Assembly (NCBI GenBank): GCA_900215285.1
Contig: OCMG01000004.1
Span: 2,774,001-2,838,000, forward strand
DNA from: Ensifer adhaerens
GTDB taxonomy: Bacteria > Pseudomonadota > Alphaproteobacteria > Rhizobiales > Rhizobiaceae
Reading direction: 5' to 3'
Length of the DNA stretch: 64,000 nt
Positions 9,547 through 17,722 of the stretch are shown here, one piece after another. The position numbers and the translations under genes were made by a program. Every line of letters starts with the position of its first letter. Within the stretch, counting starts at the first letter, position 1. The notes under the pieces were generated by a model that saw nothing but the letters and a program-made list of their open reading frames with translations, made no database searches and was not told the origin of the DNA.

Positions 9547-11019
9547 TCAGGCAACGGCAACCGCCGCCAGGGCTTCAGCGAGAAGTCTCGAGATATCGAT
9601 CACCTCCAGCCGCGGCACTCCGGCGATCGGGCATACGCTGTTCGTCACCATGACCGCATCAATATAGTCCTTGGCGAGCCGGCAATGGGCATCTTCGGCA
9701 AACAGCGCATGTGTGGCAGCCAGCACAATCCGCTCTGCTCCTCTGTTGTGACAGGCTTCGGCCGCGCGCAGCATGGTGGTCCCGGAACTGATCATATCGT
9801 CGAAGATGATGGCCGTGCGGCCTTCCACGCTGCCGGCAAACAAGTCGCCCGTTACCACGCCCTCGCTGCGCTGCTTGTCCATGATCGCCTTTCCAACGGT
9901 CGTGCCGACGAGATTCTCCAGCGCGTCGATGAGACTGTCGGCGCGCTTCCCCGCGCCAAGATCCGGTGAAACGACGGTGAACGCAGGATGATCGAATTCA
10001 GCAACGAGATGGGCCGCAAAGCTCGCATGGGCCTGAAGATGGATCACAGGAATCCGGAATGCGTTTTCCAGGGCGGCCGGATTATGAGCCTCCAGCACGA
10101 CAATGGCATCGGTCCCCACAGCCTCAAAGAGTTGAGCGACGTAGCGGGCCGTTACCGGATCATGGGGCTTCGTTCGGCGATCCTTGCGCAAGTAGCAAAG
10201 ATAGGGCGTGACGGCAGTGACTCTGCGTGCACCATTGCTCTTCAATGCGCCGATGAAAAAAAGAAGCCGGCATAAACGGTCGTTCACCGAATGGTCGGCG
10301 TCGCCATTCAGGCTCGCGAAGATGACCACCGGCCGTCCCTGCACATTGACCAGAGGACGGATCTTGTGTTCGCCGTCTTCGAATTCGCGCTCCTCAAGCG
10401 GGCTGAGTGTAGAGCCGAGTTGGCGGACAACGGACTGAGCCAACGGCCTGTCACGCTTGAACGCAAAGAACAGTGGTCCTTCCTGCATATGCGGCAGACT
10501 ATGCCGCGGCTCGGCAGCGCGAACCGGACGGCAAGACAGACCAGCAAGCACCGCCTTGGCCTGCACGCCTCCGTCCCGCAACGGCAGGGCCAGCAATTCG
10601 CAAGCCAGCTCTTCATGTCCCGGCTGCCGGTGGCGAAACTCGACGAGGACGGGTTCACCGCTCCGAAGCGTCCAGTTGAAGAGGCGTCGGCATCTCGCGG
10701 CCCCTCGCCTGTCAGATGCTTCTTTCAACGACGCACCGGTTCTTGGATTGCCCAGAAGAATGGACATGGAGCCAGCCCCATCGACCAACTGGTAATCTCG
10801 ACCGGCGGGATCCTTGCGCGAGAAAACGACGGCGTCACATGGCTCCACCAGCCACGGACTCAGCCGAAAGACCGCAGCATCCGGACTGACCTGGCCCTCG
10901 CGCGCGTTCGACCAAGTCTGCATGAGCCGAGACAGCTTTTCGTCTCTCGGACGCGGCATGCTGTCAATCCGCGTGAAAAGCCGGCTCATTGACGGTTCCA
11001 TCGCTGCCATCATCGTCAT
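9547..11019 (-). CDS. PAS_5-like domain fused to ribose-phosphate pyrophosphokinase
   Basis: Protein of 490 residues in two parts. Residues about 25-155 look like a PAS_5 sensor domain (LMQTWSNAREGQVSP, YQLVDGAGSMSILLGN, ELLALPLRDGG). Residues about 180-485 are a PRPP synthetase: YLCYLRKDRRTKPHDPVTA, VVLEAHNPAALENAF (metal/ATP region) and the PRPP loop TAIIFDDMISSGTT near 397-410. The reaction would be ribose 5-phosphate plus ATP to PRPP plus AMP. Ordinary Prs proteins are about 310-320 residues without the N-terminal extension, so this is an added sensory or regulatory module. The start ATG is preceded by GGAG at 8 nt. It is divergent from DUF2267, with a degenerate FNR-type box at 11126. 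Whether it is catalytically active is not shown. Confidence 0.85.
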   Translation of the reverse strand: MTMMAAMEPSMSRLFTRIDSMPRPRDEKLSRLMQTWSNAREGQVSPDAAVFRLSPWLVEPCDAVVFSRKDPAGRDYQLVDGAGSMSILLGNPRTGASLKEASDRRGAARCRRLFNWTLRSGEPVLVEFRHRQPGHEELACELLALPLRDGGVQAKAVLAGLSCRPVRAAEPRHSLPHMQEGPLFFAFKRDRPLAQSVVRQLGSTLSPLEEREFEDGEHKIRPLVNVQGRPVVIFASLNGDADHSVNDRLCRLLFFIGALKSNGARRVTAVTPYLCYLRKDRRTKPHDPVTARYVAQLFEAVGTDAIVVLEAHNPAALENAFRIPVIHLQAHASFAAHLVAEFDHPAFTVVSPDLGAGKRADSLIDALENLVGTTVGKAIMDKQRSEGVVTGDLFAGSVEGRTAIIFDDMISSGTTMLRAAEACHNRGAERIVLAATHALFAEDAHCRLAKDYIDAVMVTNSVCPIAGVPRLEVIDISRLLAEALAAVAVA

Positions 11020-11125
11020 CGTACGATCTCCAGTCTATCGCGGCACGGTGATTGGTCGGTTCTGAAGACCAGAGTTCAACAACTCACCTTCCGAACATCT
11101 TTCGGCCGAAGCGCCATCCGGGACG

Positions 11126-11139
11126 ATGACGGGCATCAA
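11126..11139. promoter_or_regulatory. degenerate FNR/FixK-type box between PRPP synthetase fusion and DUF2267
   Basis: ATGACGGGCATCAA matches TTGAY-N4-RTCAA with one mismatch (first T). It ends 70 bp before the DUF2267 ATG (11209) and is 107 bp from the start of the divergent PRPP synthetase fusion. Confidence 0.4.
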
Positions 11140-11208
11140 TGCCCCGGAAGTCGGTCGTGTCTTTCAATGCTGTTTCCGGGAACCACTTCGACGTTGAAGG
11201 ACACGAAA

Positions 11209-11643
11209 ATGCCCGACGGACATCATACATTTGATCATGCCCTGCATGAGGCCAATCTCTGGCTGAAAGCAACGGAGCAACATCTTCACTGCTCCGAAGC
11301 GGAGGCACATCAGGCGCTCCGCGCGGTCCTGCAGGCCTTGCGCGACCGGCTGCCGGGCGAGTTCGTACCCAAGCTTTCCGCGCAGCTTCCTCTCCTGATT
11401 CGCGGGATCTATTTCGAGGGATGGAGCGGCGGCGCGTCGAACCTCGGCCACAGAGTGGAAGACTTCACCAATCGTGTTCGCGCGCACCTACCACCTCACC
11501 ATCCTCTGGACGGAAGATCTGCGACAATGGGCGTTTTTGAAGTCTTATGGGAACGCCTGGATCCCGGGGAAACAGCAAAGATCATCGACCTGTTGCCGGC
11601 GGGCTTTCATGATCTATGGCCACGCATTGCGATCCGGGGATGA
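11209..11643 (+). CDS. DUF2267 domain protein
   Basis: Soluble protein of 144 residues of unknown function. The DUF2267 signature covers nearly the whole length: ALRAVLQALRDRLPGEFVPKLSAQLPLLIRGIYFEGW near 38-74, then a second helical half with MGVFEVLWERLDPGETAKIIDLLP. ATG 11209 was preferred over an upstream ATG at 11167 because family members start about 30 residues before the LRAVL helix and the extra 14 residues look unlike protein. It has its own degenerate FNR-type box. No catalytic residues are evident; family members recur in stress and hypoxia clusters. Confidence 0.85.
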   Translation: MPDGHHTFDHALHEANLWLKATEQHLHCSEAEAHQALRAVLQALRDRLPGEFVPKLSAQLPLLIRGIYFEGWSGGASNLGHRVEDFTNRVRAHLPPHHPLDGRSATMGVFEVLWERLDPGETAKIIDLLPAGFHDLWPRIAIRG

Positions 11644-11747
11644 GAATAAGGAAGCGCAAGAGCACCGCTGGCGTCCGCGAGAAATTCGTCATGAGAACCG
11701 CGTCAAATTGGGAACGCCCACGCACGAATGCGCAGACGCCCAAGCGG

Positions 11748-12104
11748 TCAAGCACGCCCCATGCGGCGGATGTCGAAAATGGTCCAGGCGGCGAGCACGA
11801 AGATCAAGCTGCCGCTGACGACTGCGTTGACCGTGGCGAAGGGGAAGCCTGTAAAACCCAGTATCCAGGGCGATATCGCAATCCAGATCCCGAGGACTAT
11901 GCCGGCATTTTCCTGCCACTCCGAAAAGGCCGAAACGGCAGCAGCAGCGATCAGAACGACGACGACACCTGTCAGGAAAAAGGTCCACGTAATCATCGCA
12001 TTCACCATGCCATTTGCACTGATGTAGGGCATTACCCAGGGGCTGACTGCAAGCCAAAGCCCCGCCACGCCCGTCAGCCAATCCTGCCAATGACGATTTT
12101 CCAT
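11748..12104 (-). CDS. SPW repeat membrane protein
   Basis: Small integral membrane protein of 118 residues with four predicted transmembrane segments arranged as two SPW repeats: LAVSPWVM near 18-25 and IAISPWIL near 75-82, each followed by a second helix. Function is unknown for the family (PF03779). The start ATG at 12104 has GGAG in the preceding leader, and a perfect FNR-type box at 12168-12181 lies 64 bp upstream, matching the spacing at other island genes. Confidence 0.88.
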   Translation of the reverse strand: MENRHWQDWLTGVAGLWLAVSPWVMPYISANGMVNAMITWTFFLTGVVVVLIAAAAVSAFSEWQENAGIVLGIWIAISPWILGFTGFPFATVNAVVSGSLIFVLAAWTIFDIRRMGRA

Positions 12105-12167
12105 GTTGATCTCCTTCTGTGATCAGTTTGAGACAAAAGGATTTTCCCATCACCGTCGCCGTCATCA

Positions 12168-12181
12168 TTGATCAACGTCAA
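12168..12181. promoter_or_regulatory. FNR/FixK-type box upstream of the SPW gene (and hybrid kinase)
   Basis: TTGATCAACGTCAA fits TTGAY-N4-RTCAA. It is 64 bp from the SPW start (12104, minus strand) and 185 bp from the divergent hybrid kinase start (12366), so control of the SPW gene is more likely. Confidence 0.55.
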
Positions 12182-12365
12182 CGCAGCCGATCATCCAAAT
12201 TGGCTAAACAAATTGGGCGTGACTGACATCGCAGGGTTTGCTCCGGCCCCGACCCGCAACGGGAGGCGACCTGTGAGGTGTTCAGCGTGAAGAGCAAGAT
12301 TTCGACAAGGTCATCACAAACGAATTCCGGCGACAAATGTCGCTTCACTTTTCGTGGAGCAGTCC

Positions 12366-14768
12366 ATGCCAGACGTAAGAAATCAGCCGAAGCGCCTGAA
12401 TCGTAGCGCAGGAACAACCAGTCTTGTGTCATCCAAAGGTTCACAGGTGACCGCCGGCCTGCTGAAGCGCCTGCTGTCGCTCTTTACAGACCATGACGAT
12501 GTCTGCTTTTGGCAAATGTCCTTGGTTGATGGCGGCCTGCAGTTCCCAGATAACGCCTCAAGCTTCTTTCACTGCGAAACGGCCAATTTGCCAAAAACCG
12601 TTACAGAATGGCTCGGGCGGATTGTGGTCGCGGAAGACAGGTCGAAAGTTAGCAGCGTGGTTTCCGGCCTCAGTGCGAAAAGTACTTACATCCCGCGCTT
12701 TTCCTTCCGCATCTACGATAAGGACGGCAATATCCGCTGGATCGAACAGCGCGGAGCGGCCACCGGAACCGGGGCGAACTCTCAGATGGTTTGGCTTTCT
12801 CAGGACGTAACGGAGAAACTGCGGACCGCAAATGCGCTGGACGTGACCAACGGCACATTACAGCATATCCGCGATACCGCCGAGGTCGGCATGATCATGC
12901 TCGATAGCCGCGGCGAGCTCACCTACTGCAACCCAGCATTTTGCGCAATGCTTGCCCTTCAGCAGGAGGAATTGATGGGGACGCCGATTTCGCATTTGCT
13001 TGATGATCCGACGGGGTACGGAGGGAGCCGCAAACTCGCTCGTCTTTTACGGGGAGACGACCGTTCGTTTCAAGGTGAATGCACGCTTATCGGCCGGGAC
13101 GGCAAGCGTGTAAGCACAGAGAGCAACCTCTGGCTGCTCCCCACTCCGCCGGGCGCTCCATCTGCATTTTTCGGAATGGTGACATCCATTGAGGAGAGAC
13201 TCAATGCGCTGGCGCTGTTGCGGCAGGAGCGGGACACGTTACGCGCGGTGTTTGACAATGCCGATATCGGATTGGTGCTGGCTGACGCCGCGGGCGATGT
13301 CACCGCAATGAACCCCATTGCATTGGAAATCTTCGGTCTTAGAGACACAAGCGAGATTCCTAAAAGAACCGCCAACCTCAAGCGATACTATGCTTGCTAT
13401 GCTCCCGATGGTCAGGAAGTTCCTCTTTCACAATGGCCTCTCAATCGCGCCGCACGAAATGACTTCGTGCGCGACATGGATCTAGTCGTGGTCCGCAAGA
13501 TAACCGGCGACTCTCGTTATCTTCGATACACGTGCACTCCCGTCTTTGACGCCAAGGGACAAAAACGTCTTGTCGTCTGTTCGGTTGCCGATCTGACAGA
13601 AATCCGGCGTTTGCATGAGGCATTATCTCAATCGCAACGCCTTGAGGCGCTCGGACGTCTTGCAGGGGGCGTCGCGCATGATTTCAACAATGTTCTTGCA
13701 GTTATTGCTGGCAATCTGGAACTGATCGCCGACGCAATACCGGATGAGCGGGTGCGTGCCCGCATCGCCAACGCGAGGGATGCAGCCGAAACCGGGATGA
13801 ACATCAACCAGCGTCTGTTGACCATCACCCGTAGAAGGCTTTCGAGTCATAAACGGGTAGACGTTGCAAGCCGCATCCGGTCGATGGTCGATTTGATCGA
13901 GAGAACCATTGGAAGCGCGATCCAACTCGAACTGGACATTCAGGTGTCGAGTGCTTTTGCAAGCCTCGATCCTGGTGATCTCGACGCTGCCTTCCTGAAC
14001 CTTGTCAGCAACGCGCGAGACTCCATGCCCAAGGGCGGCATCTTGGGAATATCGCTTCAGCTTGTCAGTGCGCCGTTGGAGAAAGCCGAAAGCCGCGACG
14101 GCGAGACCCGCGGGGAAATCGTGCTCTCCGTTCGTGATACGGGGTCCGGCATGAGCCAAAAAACGCTTCGCATGGCAGCTGAGCCTTTCTTCACGACAAA
14201 GCCTGCCGGTAAGGGCACCGGTCTCGGCCTCACAGGCGTCTACGTCTTTGCACAGGACTGCGGGGGTCGTGTCGAGATAGAGAGCAAACTCGGAAGCGGG
14301 ACTGAAGTGAAGATCCACCTGCCCAGCTTGGGAATCTGCCAAGAAGAGAGCATAAACGACGCGGGGATGCCTCTGGGTTCAGGGCAGACTGTGCTCGTTG
14401 TAGAGGACGATGAGCTTGTTCGGGACGTCACCTGCGAACGGTTGTTGAGGCTTGGCTACCGGGTTGAACAGGCAGAATGTGGTGACGCAGCGATTGATCT
14501 CGTAAACAACGGCATGGTCCCCGCCTGTGTCTTGTCAGATATCGAGATGCCGGGACAACTGAGTGGCGTCTTGCTCGCGATGAAATTGCAGGAGGTCTTG
14601 CCTGACTGCAAAACCATACTCTGCACAGGGTATTATGACCCGAAACTAAATGGACGCGAGCGCAAGGAGATGTCGAAACTGACCATTCTGAACAAGCCTT
14701 ACAGCTTGAAGGAACTGGCGACTGCCGTACGTGGCGCACTGGCGGGTGAATCGAAGACCACGGACTAG
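12366..14768 (+). CDS. PAS-domain hybrid histidine kinase with C-terminal receiver
   Basis: Predicted soluble hybrid sensor kinase of 800 residues with no clear membrane segment. Domains: three PAS-like modules (about 45-150, 160-275, 285-410), HisKA with the phospho-acceptor His in LAGGVAHDFNN near 437, an HATPase_c domain with NARD (N box), DTGSGM (G1) and GTGLGL (G2), and a receiver near 675-790 with the Asp in VLSDIEMPG near 724. ATG 12366 is preceded by GGAG at 6 nt; GTG at 12354 is the alternative. It converges on an OmpR-type regulator whose stop is 18 bp away. The signal is unknown; with the FNR-type boxes around it, redox or oxygen sensing is plausible, but no haem-binding signature is evident. 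Confidence 0.9.
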   Translation: MPDVRNQPKRLNRSAGTTSLVSSKGSQVTAGLLKRLLSLFTDHDDVCFWQMSLVDGGLQFPDNASSFFHCETANLPKTVTEWLGRIVVAEDRSKVSSVVSGLSAKSTYIPRFSFRIYDKDGNIRWIEQRGAATGTGANSQMVWLSQDVTEKLRTANALDVTNGTLQHIRDTAEVGMIMLDSRGELTYCNPAFCAMLALQQEELMGTPISHLLDDPTGYGGSRKLARLLRGDDRSFQGECTLIGRDGKRVSTESNLWLLPTPPGAPSAFFGMVTSIEERLNALALLRQERDTLRAVFDNADIGLVLADAAGDVTAMNPIALEIFGLRDTSEIPKRTANLKRYYACYAPDGQEVPLSQWPLNRAARNDFVRDMDLVVVRKITGDSRYLRYTCTPVFDAKGQKRLVVCSVADLTEIRRLHEALSQSQRLEALGRLAGGVAHDFNNVLAVIAGNLELIADAIPDERVRARIANARDAAETGMNINQRLLTITRRRLSSHKRVDVASRIRSMVDLIERTIGSAIQLELDIQVSSAFASLDPGDLDAAFLNLVSNARDSMPKGGILGISLQLVSAPLEKAESRDGETRGEIVLSVRDTGSGMSQKTLRMAAEPFFTTKPAGKGTGLGLTGVYVFAQDCGGRVEIESKLGSGTEVKIHLPSLGICQEESINDAGMPLGSGQTVLVVEDDELVRDVTCERLLRLGYRVEQAECGDAAIDLVNNGMVPACVLSDIEMPGQLSGVLLAMKLQEVLPDCKTILCTGYYDPKLNGRERKEMSKLTILNKPYSLKELATAVRGALAGESKTTD

Positions 14769-14786
14769 TGATGCCGGGAGAGCCCC

Positions 14787-15536
14787 CTATGAAATCGTCT
14801 CGGGCGACGTGGCTTCGCCCACAAATACGTATCCCACGCCTCTGACACTCTTGATGACGAGGTGATCTTCGCAGCCGGTCTGCCTCAGCTTTGCACGCAG
14901 ATGCGTGATATGCCCATCCAGGGTCCTGTCGCGCGGGTCGTGCTCCAGGTTACGCAATGCAAGCCACATCTCGTTTCGGGAAAGGATGCGGCCTGGATTG
15001 TCAAAAAACATCGCGAGAATATTGGTTTCGGTTTCGGTCAAATCGACCGCCGCCGCCCCTTTGCAGGAAAGCCGACGGAGTGTCCCGTCAAGAACGCATC
15101 CATCGGACCGGCGTAACGTTGAATTGGATGCTTCGGCAAACCCGCCTCCTTGTCCGGAAATCGGTCTTACATAGCGATCCAGGACGGACTTCACGCGGAT
15201 CAGCATCTCCTTGATGTGGAATGGCTTTGTAATGTAATCATCAGCACCGTGCTCGAGCCCCGCCAGCCTTTCAAGAGGAAGCCCGCGTCCCGAGATGATG
15301 ATGATGGGAACGTTGCACATCCGACGGATATCCATCGTAATATCAAGTCCGTCATCGGCCTGAAGCGAGAGGTCAAGCGTTATCAGATCCGGCTGGCGCT
15401 CTGCAATGATTGACAGTATCTCGTCACGACGCTCGGCAGCAACAACTCCATAACCAGCGCCCGCCAAGGCACTACAGATGAGTTCACGCATGCCAGCATC
15501 ATCCTCGACGACCAGGATAAGCTTGTCGCGTTCCAT
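14787..15536 (-). CDS. OmpR/PhoB-type response regulator
   Basis: Transcription factor of 249 residues: an N-terminal receiver (acidic EDD at 11-13, phospho-acceptor Asp55 in LITLDLSL, Lys in ITKPF near 105) and a C-terminal winged-helix DNA-binding domain ending in KSVRGVGYVF. It is tail-to-tail with the hybrid kinase, which may be its partner, though the kinase carries its own receiver and the genes are not in one operon. The upstream region (15537-15848) is AT-rich and carries an 18-bp perfect palindrome and a hairpin abutting the ribosome-binding site, both candidates for autoregulation. Confidence 0.92.
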   Translation of the reverse strand: MERDKLILVVEDDAGMRELICSALAGAGYGVVAAERRDEILSIIAERQPDLITLDLSLQADDGLDITMDIRRMCNVPIIIISGRGLPLERLAGLEHGADDYITKPFHIKEMLIRVKSVLDRYVRPISGQGGGFAEASNSTLRRSDGCVLDGTLRRLSCKGAAAVDLTETETNILAMFFDNPGRILSRNEMWLALRNLEHDPRDRTLDGHITHLRAKLRQTGCEDHLVIKSVRGVGYVFVGEATSPETIS

Positions 15537-15545
15537 GAGCCCCTA

Positions 15546-15570
15546 CCCATTAAACCACCGGGTTTATGGG
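15546..15570 (-). promoter_or_regulatory. hairpin in the leader of the response regulator
   Basis: CCCAT-t-AAACC, loop ACCG, GGTTT-ATGGG: ten paired bases with one bulge, ending 10 nt before the response-regulator ATG at 15536. It adjoins the GTAGGGG ribosome-binding region on the minus strand, so it could mask initiation or act as an operator. Confidence 0.4.
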
Positions 15571-15602
15571 TGTTGATACAAGAATTATAGAAAAAGTAAA
15601 AC

Positions 15603-15620
15603 GTGAAATTGCAATTTCAC
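15603..15620. promoter_or_regulatory. perfect 18-bp palindrome upstream of the response regulator
   Basis: GTGAAATTGCAATTTCAC reads the same on both strands. It lies 67-84 bp before the response-regulator start. Its position and symmetry suggest binding of a dimeric regulator; which one is unknown. Confidence 0.45.
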
Positions 15621-15848
15621 ACTTATGATAGAAATTTATAATAATTCTAAATTATGAATTGAATATTTCGACACGTAATCGAAAGTATTTTTTTACAACG
15701 CGAATAAAATATCAAATTATATTCGTTGCCCCAAAAAATCATAGATTTCTCGGGACAATGAATATATTGAAACGTCTCGCACAACGGACTCTTTGATGCC
15801 GATTTGCTCGTTAGCATCATTCAACATCCGAACGGAGCAACGCCGACC

Positions 15849-16382
15849 TCAGGCAGCTTTGACGCTGATCGTCTTCTCCGATTTCAGTGCCTCGGCCGAC
15901 TTCGGCAAGGTGACCTTGAGAATTCCCTTGGAGAATTCGGCCGCAATGCGATCACGATCCACCCCGTCCGGAAGAGAGAGGGTCCTGCAGAACGCTCCGA
16001 ACTGACGCTCGGAAATGTAATATTCAGCCTCCTTCGTTTCTGACGAGGCCTCCTTCTGCCCTTTCATCACGATCGAGCCATTCTGCAGCTTGATTTCGAT
16101 GTCCTTGGCCTCTAGACCCGGAAGCTCGGCGGTCAGAACGAATTCCTTCGGATGTTCCGCCACGTCGATCGCCGGGACGAAGCGAAGTTCATCCGTTTCG
16201 CGGAGCATGCGCGGCAGGGCGCGGCCGATCAATGGCATGCGCCAGTCGAACACGCTGAAATCCTCGAACAGACGATCGACTTCATTGCGCAGCTGGCTGA
16301 AGGCGTGCCACCCATTGCCCTTCTGCGCCTTTTCGATCTCTGTCCCCTGCTTGACCGGGATTGAAGCAGCTGTCTCAACCAT
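15849..16382 (-). CDS. small heat shock protein Hsp20
   Basis: ATP-independent holdase of 177 residues. The alpha-crystallin domain spans about 65-165: FVPAIDVAEHPKEFVLTAELPG, the DIEIKLQNGSIVMKG strand, SERQFGAFCRTLSLP, and FSKGILKVTLPKS with the conserved G-I-L-x-V motif. The start ATG at 16382 follows a strong AGGAGG at 6 nt, which fixes it over upstream in-frame codons. A perfect FNR-type box at 16504-16517 is 122 bp upstream, halfway to the divergent COG2187-type gene. Together with GroEL it suggests protein-folding protection under the same control. Confidence 0.95.
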   Translation of the reverse strand: MVETAASIPVKQGTEIEKAQKGNGWHAFSQLRNEVDRLFEDFSVFDWRMPLIGRALPRMLRETDELRFVPAIDVAEHPKEFVLTAELPGLEAKDIEIKLQNGSIVMKGQKEASSETKEAEYYISERQFGAFCRTLSLPDGVDRDRIAAEFSKGILKVTLPKSAEALKSEKTISVKAA

Positions 16383-16503
16383 TTCATGCCTCCTATGGTT
16401 AACTGGAAAAGATGTCAATCGTGGCGCAGACACGGCGTGCCGCCGCACGACACACGTCTCCGCATCACACGAGCCCAATGTGTCAGGTAAGGCGCGACCG
16501 GCA

Positions 16504-16517
16504 TTGACGGTCATCAA
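16504..16517. promoter_or_regulatory. FNR/FixK-type box between hsp20 and the COG2187-type gene
   Basis: TTGACGGTCATCAA is a perfect site, base-for-base identical to the box at 6720-6733, with two further shared flanking bases (TG). It lies near the middle of the divergent intergenic region: 122 bp from hsp20 and 112 bp from the plus-strand gene. Confidence 0.6.
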
Positions 16518-16628
16518 TGGCGGTCGCCGGAGCTGAATCTAGCTTCGAGCATCCAAGCGACGCCCGGTGCAACGAGCCCCGGTTTGAAGCCATGCGGTGA
16601 AGTCGCTATCTCTTGCGAGTGACCTTAC

Positions 16629-17633
16629 ATGGAGCAATCGGAAATCGTCTCCTTCCTCGAATACGAACTGGCCGTTCGCTCCCCGGGACGGCCGACGGTG
16701 CGCGAAACCCACACGGCTTATGTTCTGCTCGCAGGTGGGTACGCCCACAAGCTCAAGAAGAACATCGTCCTTTCCTATCTCGACTTTTCCACGCTGGATC
16801 GGCGCAAGGCGTTTCTGGAAGAAGAGCTAAGGATCAACCGTGAACTGGCCGGCAAAATCTACAGGCGGATCCTGCCCGTCACCATGGAAGACGACGGTCG
16901 GCTGGCGCTTGATGGTTTCGGCAGGCCGGTCGAGTGGCTACTGGAAATGGTTCGACTGCCGGACGCAGACATGCTCGACCATCGCCTACAGGACCGCCAC
17001 GTTACTGCGGCCGAGGTCGGCTCGCTCGGGCGAGTACTTTGCGGATTTTACGCGCGGACGAGCAGCTACCGGGATGGTGCGGCAGTTTATCTCAAACACC
17101 TGCGCCGCGAAAGCCTGATCAACAAGGAACACCTTCTGGCGATGCGGGGGCAGTTGCCGAACCACCTCTCTCCACCGGACCTGGAACATGCCATAAGGCT
17201 AGTAGAACTTTGCGCAGCAGAGGTGATGGAGCGTGGCAAGAGGGGGCTCATCGTCGACGGCCATGGCGACTTGCGCCTCGAACATATCTGCCTGACGGAT
17301 CCGCCAATTGTCTTCGACAGGCTGGAGTTCGACAAGAACATGCGGCAGATCGACGTTTATGACGAAGTCGGCTATCTCGCGCTCGAAGCGGAAATGGCCG
17401 GCCACGGGTGGATCGGGCGCGATCTTTTGTCCCAGGTCCAACGGACATTCAAGAACCCGCCCTCGCCTCGCCTGATGCAAGCCTACGGCATGTTTCGGAT
17501 GTTTTTGCGCGCGCGCCTGGCTATCGATCATCTGCTCGAACCGTGTCCCAAAACACCGGCAAAATGGGTGGAGCAGGCACAGATCTATCTGGCAAAAGGA
17601 GCCGAAATCGCAGCAAGCACAACTGTATGCTGA
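16629..17633 (+). CDS. aminoglycoside-phosphotransferase-like kinase (COG2187 type)
   Basis: Predicted cytoplasmic small-molecule kinase of 334 residues with a protein-kinase-like fold. Seen: HTAYVLLAGGYAHKLKKNI near 27-45 (ATP-binding strands and Lys), RRKAFLEEELRINREL, and the catalytic loop IVDGHGDLRLEHICL near 208-222, followed by VFDRLEFDKNMRQIDVYDEVGYLALE. COG2187 kinases often carry a C-terminal COG0645 ATP-binding half; that half is absent here. The substrate is unknown and antibiotic resistance should not be assumed. The HAD-HerA fusion gene follows about 90 bp downstream. Confidence 0.82.
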   Translation: MEQSEIVSFLEYELAVRSPGRPTVRETHTAYVLLAGGYAHKLKKNIVLSYLDFSTLDRRKAFLEEELRINRELAGKIYRRILPVTMEDDGRLALDGFGRPVEWLLEMVRLPDADMLDHRLQDRHVTAAEVGSLGRVLCGFYARTSSYRDGAAVYLKHLRRESLINKEHLLAMRGQLPNHLSPPDLEHAIRLVELCAAEVMERGKRGLIVDGHGDLRLEHICLTDPPIVFDRLEFDKNMRQIDVYDEVGYLALEAEMAGHGWIGRDLLSQVQRTFKNPPSPRLMQAYGMFRMFLRARLAIDHLLEPCPKTPAKWVEQAQIYLAKGAEIAASTTVC

Positions 17634-17646
17634 AGGATGGGTTGTG

Positions 17647-17660
17647 ATGACGACAGTCAA
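17647..17660. promoter_or_regulatory. degenerate FNR/FixK-type box before the HAD-HerA fusion gene
   Basis: ATGACGACAGTCAA fits TTGAY-N4-RTCAA with one mismatch (first T). It ends 63 bp before ATG 17723, the same spacing as at 9072, 12104 and 6791. That spacing favours 17723 as the start over an ATG at 17660 that overlaps the box. Confidence 0.4.
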
Positions 17661-17722
17661 TGACGTTCTGCCCTGTCTGCCTGAGCCTCACGGGCATTCA
17701 GTCTAGCTGCGGGGCCTCCCTC

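Larger units (their letters stand above)
15537..15848. other. AT-rich intergenic region upstream of the response regulator
   Basis: About 310 bp without a gene, strikingly AT-rich (about 15570-15780) compared with the surrounding GC-rich sequence. It holds an imperfect hairpin at 15546-15570, an 18-bp perfect palindrome at 15603-15620 and a loose inverted repeat (CGAATA...TATTCG). It contains the promoter of the minus-strand response regulator and the 3' flank of hsp20. No ORF or RNA gene is recognisable. Confidence 0.7.

Noticed and set aside
10984..10999. FNR-type box near the start of the PRPP synthetase fusion (TTGACGGTTCCATC)
   Set aside because: The second half-site is absent and the sequence lies within the coding region.
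15549..15790. AT-rich region as a replication origin or attachment site
   Set aside because: No DnaA-box cluster, no tRNA end and no direct repeats flanking an element; a regulator promoter explains it better.
16629..17633. Aminoglycoside resistance gene
   Set aside because: The fold is shared, but the COG2187-type motif and the stress-island context give no support for an antibiotic substrate.
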